DNA of 64,000 nucleotides from positions 372,001 through 436,000 of the forward strand of contig NZ_JAQNDA010000002.1 of assembly GCF_028369065.1 (NCBI RefSeq). The letters run 5' to 3'. The position numbers and the translations under genes are program-made. Each line of letters opens with the position of its first letter. Position 1 is the stretch's first letter. Shown piece by piece: positions 58,773 through 64,000 of this stretch. This DNA comes from Marinobacter sp. SS21. Lineage in GTDB: Bacteria; Pseudomonadota; Gammaproteobacteria; Pseudomonadales; Oleiphilaceae. The notes beneath the pieces are model-generated. The model saw only the letters and a list, made by a program, of their open reading frames with translations, was not told where the DNA came from and ran no database searches.

Positions 58773-58802
58773 GCTGACCCGCACTGCAATATTGGTTACA
58801 AT
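58773..58802 (+). promoter_or_regulatory. Promoter of ibaG-murA-his genes
   Basis: CTGACC (58773-58778) and TACAAT (58797-58802), spacer 18 bp, 38 nt before the ibaG ATG. It would drive the ibaG-murA-hisG-hisD-hisC run separately from mla. Confidence 0.45.
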
Positions 58803-58840
58803 TCCGCTCCTGAATTATAAACACCCCGAGGACTGTTGTT

Positions 58841-59083
58841 ATGGAAGCCCACGAAGTAGCCGAGCTGGTGAAAAACGCACTGCCGGACTGTGAAATCGAA
58901 GTGCAGAGCGAAGGTAATCACTACCTGGTCATTGCCGTGGGGGATCGGTTTGAAGGTCTGTCTCCAGTCAAGAAGCAGCAGCTCATCTATGGTGCCCTGA
59001 ACCAACAGCTCGCCGAAGGCACCATTCACGCCTTGACCATCAAAGCATTCACTCCGGCCCAATGGGCTGCGCGCCAGGGCTGA
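58841..59083 (+). CDS. ibaG: BolA-family protein IbaG
   Basis: 80 residues. BolA-like KH fold with no Cys; the YALNQQLAEGTIHALTIKAFTP end and central FEGLSPVKKQQLIYG are typical of IbaG/YrbA. These proteins pair with monothiol glutaredoxins on a [2Fe-2S] cluster and influence envelope and acid resistance. It lies between mlaB and murA as in many gammaproteobacteria. Confidence 0.94.
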   Translation: MEAHEVAELVKNALPDCEIEVQSEGNHYLVIAVGDRFEGLSPVKKQQLIYGALNQQLAEGTIHALTIKAFTPAQWAARQG

Positions 59084-60376
<1,293 letters not shown>

Positions 60377-60396
60377 CCAACAAACCGGAAAGGCTC

Positions 60397-61050
60397 ATGA
60401 CTGATACCATCACGATTGCGTTGTCGAAGGGGCGCATCCTCAAGGAAACCCTGCCGCTGCTGAAGGAGGCGGGGATTGAGCTGATCGACGATATCGATAA
60501 ATCACGCAAGCTGGTGTTTCCCACCACCGATCCCGAGGTGCGGGTGCTGATTATTCGCGCCACCGATGTGCCGACCTATGTCCAGTACGGCGGTGCCGAT
60601 CTGGGCGTAACCGGCAAAGACGTGCTCATGGAGCACGGCGGAGATGGGCTCTATGAGCCCCTCGACCTGAACATCTCCCGCTGTCGGCTGATGACCGCCG
60701 GACCCAAGGGACAAACGCCACCGCAGGGGCGGCTGCGGGTGGCGACCAAGTTCGTCAACCTGGCACGACGCTACTACGCGGCTCAGGGCCGTCAGGCCGA
60801 CATCATTAAGCTCTACGGAGCGATGGAGCTGGCGCCGATCCTGGGACTGGCGGATGAAATCGTCGATATCGTGGACACCGGCAATACCCTGAAAGCCAAC
60901 GGCCTGGAGCCGCGGGAGCTGATTGACTACATCAGTACCCGGCTGGTGGCCAATCGCGCCTCCATGAAGATCAAGCATCGCAAGATCCTCCCCATCATCG
61001 AGAAGATGGGCATCGCCGTGGCGCGGCGCAACGAATCTGAAACGGCCTAA
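60397..61050 (+). CDS. hisG: ATP phosphoribosyltransferase, short form
   Basis: 217 residues from the ATG at 60397, chosen because [19 protein letters not shown] is the standard start; the longer frame lies in murA. First enzyme of histidine synthesis. It lacks the C-terminal regulatory domain, so it is the HisG-short type that needs HisZ as a regulatory partner; hisZ is not in the window. PRPP motif [14 protein letters not shown]. Confidence 0.96.
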   Translation: MTDTITIALSKGRILKETLPLLKEAGIELIDDIDKSRKLVFPTTDPEVRVLIIRATDVPTYVQYGGADLGVTGKDVLMEHGGDGLYEPLDLNISRCRLMTAGPKGQTPPQGRLRVATKFVNLARRYYAAQGRQADIIKLYGAMELAPILGLADEIVDIVDTGNTLKANGLEPRELIDYISTRLVANRASMKIKHRKILPIIEKMGIAVARRNESETA

Positions 61051-61086
61051 CGCCCAACCATTCACTCCTGTCAGCAGGACGATACT

Positions 61087-62403
61087 ATGACCGAAATCGC
61101 CATTACCCGATTGTCAGCCCGTCAGGCGGATTTTGACACCGCGCTTGCCCAGCTCCTGGCCTGGGACGACAGTGTCGATCATCAGGTCAATGAGTCGGTT
61201 CGTCATATCCTGCAGCAGGTTCGAACCCGTGGCGATGCTGCCGTACTGGAGTTTACCGCCCAATTTGATCAGCTCGAGGCGGCGTCGCTGTCAGCGTTGG
61301 AGATCTCCGCGGACCGTCTGCAGCAGGCGTTGCAGACTATCCCCTCGGAGCAGCGAGAGGCCTTGGAGCAGGCGGCGGAGCGGGTGCGTGACTATCATCA
61401 GCGGCAGAAACAGGATTCCTGGCAGTATCAGGAAGCCGACGGCACGGTGCTCGGTCAAAAGGTTACCCCGCTGGATCGGGCCGGTCTCTACGTACCGGGT
61501 GGCAAGGCCGCTTATCCCTCTTCGGTGTTGATGAACGCGATTCCAGCCAAAGTGGCGGGGGTCAGCGAAGTGATCATGGTGGTGCCGACCCCGGCGGGTG
61601 TGGTGAACGAGATGGTGCTGGCGGCCGCGGCCATTGCCGGCGTTGATCGTGTGTTCACCATCGGCGGCGCCCAAGCGGTGGCGGCGCTGGCTTACGGCAC
61701 TGAGACGGTGCCCCAGGTCGACAAGATCGTGGGGCCTGGCAACATCTATGTCGCCACCGCCAAGCGCGAAGTCTTCGGCACCGTTGGTATTGACATGATC
61801 GCCGGTCCGTCTGAGATTCTGGTGATTTGTGACGGTAAGACCGATCCCGACTGGATCGCCATGGATCTGTTCTCACAGGCCGAGCATGACGAGCAAGCGC
61901 AATCCATTCTGATCTGCCCGGATGCGGCCTATCTCGACCGGGTTGAGGCGAGCATTCGCCGGCTCCTGCCCACCATGGAGCGAGCCGCCATCATCGCCAC
62001 CTCCTTGAACAGTCGGGCGGCGTTGATCGAGGTCGCGGACCTGGCCGAGGCTGCCCGGGTCAGTAACCGGATCGCGCCGGAACACCTGGAGCTGTCGGTG
62101 GCAGACCCCCAGGCATTGCTGGCGGAGATTCGCCATGCCGGCGCCATTTTCATGGGCCGTTACACCGCCGAGGCACTGGGTGACTATTGCGCGGGTCCCA
62201 ACCATGTGTTGCCCACGTCTGGCACGGCCCGATTCTCCTCGCCGCTTGGGGTTTACGATTTCCAGAAGCGTTCCTCCATCATCGGCTTCTCGGCCGATGG
62301 CGCCAGCGAGATGGGCAAGGTCGCGTCGATCCTGGCCCGGGGCGAAGGACTCATTGCCCACGCCCGATCCGCCGAGTACCGGATCAGGCAGGGCGAGGAA
62401 TAG
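61087..62403 (+). CDS. hisD: Histidinol dehydrogenase
   Basis: 438 residues. Zinc, NAD-dependent enzyme that performs the last two oxidations to histidine. Signature segments: [45 protein letters not shown] and [18 protein letters not shown]. 36 nt after hisG and 4 nt before hisC, so probably one transcript. Confidence 0.98.
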   Translation: MTEIAITRLSARQADFDTALAQLLAWDDSVDHQVNESVRHILQQVRTRGDAAVLEFTAQFDQLEAASLSALEISADRLQQALQTIPSEQREALEQAAERVRDYHQRQKQDSWQYQEADGTVLGQKVTPLDRAGLYVPGGKAAYPSSVLMNAIPAKVAGVSEVIMVVPTPAGVVNEMVLAAAAIAGVDRVFTIGGAQAVAALAYGTETVPQVDKIVGPGNIYVATAKREVFGTVGIDMIAGPSEILVICDGKTDPDWIAMDLFSQAEHDEQAQSILICPDAAYLDRVEASIRRLLPTMERAAIIATSLNSRAALIEVADLAEAARVSNRIAPEHLELSVADPQALLAEIRHAGAIFMGRYTAEALGDYCAGPNHVLPTSGTARFSSPLGVYDFQKRSSIIGFSADGASEMGKVASILARGEGLIAHARSAEYRIRQGEE

Positions 62404-62407
62404 CGCC

Positions 62408-63463
62408 ATGAGCAAATTTTGGAGTCCGCTGGTGGAAAGCCTGGTGCCCTATGTGCCGGGTGAACAGCCCAAGGTCGATAACCTGGTCAAGCTCAACACC
62501 AACGAAAATCCTTTCCCGCCTTCGCCCAAGGCAGTGGCGGCAATGCAGGCGGCCATCGGCGACAGTCTGAAGTTGTATCCGGACCCTGAGTCGGAGCAAT
62601 TGAAGGCCGCCATTGCCGACTATTATCGGGTGGAGACCGACCAGGTCTTCGTCGGCAACGGTTCTGACGAGGTGCTGGCACACATCTTTTACGGCCTGTT
62701 CCAGCACGGTGAGCCGGTGTTGTTCCCGGACATCAGTTACAGCTTCTACCCGGTTTACTGCGGGTTGTATGGCATTGAATACCGCACTGTCCCGCTGACC
62801 GACAGCTTCGAGATTGATCCGGCGGATTACCTTGCGCCCAATGGTGGCATTATCTTCCCCAACCCCAATGCGCCCACGGGCCGTTATCTGCCGTTGGAGC
62901 AGGTGGAAGCGATTGCTGCTGCCAATCCAGATCGGGTGGTGGTGGTCGATGAGGCTTATGTGGACTTTGGCGGCGATACTGCCATCGCCCTGGTCGAGCA
63001 ATACCCAAACCTGCTGGTGACCCAGACACTGTCCAAATCCCGGTCGCTGGCCGGTATGCGGGTGGGCTTTGCGGTGGGGCACCCGGAGCTGATCGAAGCC
63101 CTGCAGCGGGTGAAGAACAGTTTTAATTCCTATCCGTTGGACCGGGTCGCCCAGGCCGGTGCCGTTGCCGCGTTTGCCGATGAGGTCTATTTCCGGGAAA
63201 CCTGTGCCGCGGTGATTGCGGAGCGGGAACGGGTCAGCCAGGCCATGTCCGAACTGGGTTTTGAGGTTCTGCCATCGGCCGCCAATTTCGTATTTGCCCG
63301 CCATGGTACTCACGCCGGTGCCGATCTGGCCCAGGCCTTGAGGGAACGCAAGGTGATCGTGCGTCACTTCAACAAGCCGCGGATCAGTGAATTCCTGCGT
63401 ATTACCATTGGTACCGCCGGGCAGAACGACGCCTTGCTGGCGGCATTACGAGAGGTGGTGTGA
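62408..63463 (+). CDS. hisC: Histidinol-phosphate aminotransferase
   Basis: 351 residues from the ATG at 62408; the earlier frame overlaps hisD. Class I/II PLP aminotransferase, with PLP lysine K210 in [14 protein letters not shown] and the N-terminal [13 protein letters not shown] substrate segment. Pairs with HisD in the histidine pathway. The next gene starts 3 nt after its stop. Confidence 0.97.
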   Translation: MSKFWSPLVESLVPYVPGEQPKVDNLVKLNTNENPFPPSPKAVAAMQAAIGDSLKLYPDPESEQLKAAIADYYRVETDQVFVGNGSDEVLAHIFYGLFQHGEPVLFPDISYSFYPVYCGLYGIEYRTVPLTDSFEIDPADYLAPNGGIIFPNPNAPTGRYLPLEQVEAIAAANPDRVVVVDEAYVDFGGDTAIALVEQYPNLLVTQTLSKSRSLAGMRVGFAVGHPELIEALQRVKNSFNSYPLDRVAQAGAVAAFADEVYFRETCAAVIAERERVSQAMSELGFEVLPSAANFVFARHGTHAGADLAQALRERKVIVRHFNKPRISEFLRITIGTAGQNDALLAALREVV

Positions 63464-63466
63464 GTC

Positions 63467-64000
63467 ATGGCCTCCCGCGATGAGTTGTTGCAAGCCCTGG
63501 ATCGCTGGTTGGTCCCTGATAACTTCCAGGACTACTGCCCCAATGGACTTCAGGTCGAAGGTGCCACCGAAATAACCCGAATCGTCAGTGGGGTCACCGC
63601 CTCCCAGGCCTTGATCGATGCGGCGATTGAACAGGGCGCCCAGATGGTGCTGGTGCACCATGGTTATTTCTGGAAAGGAGAAGATCCGACCGTTCGGGGC
63701 ATGAAGCACGCCCGGTTGAAGGCGCTGCTTGAGCACGACATCAATCTGGTCGCCTACCATTTGCCGTTGGATGACCATCCCGACTACGGCAACAATCGAC
63801 AGCTGGCTCAGGTGCTGGGGGTCCAAAATCCGGCGCCGTTGGATGGCCTGGTCTGGCATGGCCAGTTACCGAAGCCCATGACCGCCGACGAGTTCGCCGA
63901 GCATCTATCGGTACGGCTCAGTCGGCCCCCGCTGCATATCGGCAACGGACCGGAACGAATTTCACACATCGGCTGGTGCACCGGCGCGGCTCAGGGCTAC
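63467..64000 (+). CDS. NIF3/DUF34 family protein (C-terminus cut by window)
   Basis: The first 178 residues of a NIF3-like (YbgI/DUF34) protein. Typical features: DYCPNGLQVEG near the start, the metal-binding MVLVHHGYFWKG and VAYHLPLDDHPDYGNN. These proteins bind two metals; suggested roles include GTP cyclohydrolase-type or metal-handling activity, but none is settled. It starts 3 nt after hisC, so is part of the same transcript. Confidence 0.9.
   Translation, partial: MASRDELLQALDRWLVPDNFQDYCPNGLQVEGATEITRIVSGVTASQALIDAAIEQGAQMVLVHHGYFWKGEDPTVRGMKHARLKALLEHDINLVAYHLPLDDHPDYGNNRQLAQVLGVQNPAPLDGLVWHGQLPKPMTADEFAEHLSVRLSRPPLHIGNGPERISHIGWCTGAAQGY

Overview
The window looks like the chromosome of a marine gammaproteobacterium close to Marinobacter. 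The evidence is protein style and gene order. Three blocks are collinear with Pseudomonas aeruginosa as I recall it: bioBFHCD followed by a pair of acyl-CoA dehydrogenases; holA-lptE-leuS with lnt-corC-ybeY-phoH-miaB; and gatCAB / mreBCD-maf-rng-yhdP through the rpoN, lpt, mla and murA-his genes. The DNA is GC-rich throughout, coding density is high, and I see no prophage, CRISPR array, rRNA or tRNA. Species assignment is inference, because no search was run.

Layout. 1-1840 (minus): small membrane proteins around the stress kinase srkA. 1976-3883: an FAD oxidoreductase convergent with comF. 3821-8488: a BirA-type operator and the biotin operon bioB-bioF-bioH-bioC-bioD. 8543-9433: an 81-residue flagellar-rod-like mini-protein and a putative HExxH peptidase. 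9525-13511: twin PsrA-like operators and two tandem long-chain acyl-CoA dehydrogenases. 13642-16467: a secreted nuclease, a small charged protein, holA and lptE. 16469-20125: leuS, a 298-bp MITE flanked by CTAG, and a zinc-ribbon protein. 20178-25539 (minus): miaB, then the tight phoH-ybeY-corC-lnt operon. 25780-30268: trmH, yejK and cysDN. 30463-32478: a PilZ protein and rimO. 32479-32856: a repeat-rich convergent gap. 32857-36103 (minus): gatCAB. 36367-45868 (plus): mreBCD-maf-rng-yhdP and a nitrilase. 45907-55328 (minus): kdsD-kdsC-lptC-lptA-lptB-rpoN-hpf-ptsN-rapZ-npr, mgtE and darP. 55621-64000 (plus): mlaFEDCB, ibaG-murA-hisG-hisD-hisC and a NIF3-family gene cut by the window end.

How the parts fit. 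Much of the window builds and maintains the envelope: Kdo synthesis, the LPS bridge and transporter (LptA, B, C, E), phospholipid trafficking (Mla, YhdP), peptidoglycan and shape (MurA, MreBCD) and lipoprotein maturation (Lnt). A second theme is translation and RNA quality control (LeuS, GatCAB, MiaB, TrmH, RimO, YbeY, RNase G, Hpf, DarP). Nitrogen-type regulation (RpoN, PtsN, Npr, RapZ) sits between them. Biotin synthesis lies next to fatty-acid oxidation.

Most notable observations: mreC appears to start at ATT; CysN carries a decayed APS-kinase domain; the biotin operator lies inside the 5' end of comF; one CTAG-flanked MITE family occurs twice; an 81-residue protein resembles only the ends of flagellar rod proteins; and the rpoN cluster is split by a strong terminator and preceded by a leader with alternative hairpins. 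I did not find an unmistakable new multi-gene system; the best novelty candidates are the rod-like mini-protein with its neighbouring HEQAH protein, and the repeat and leader elements.
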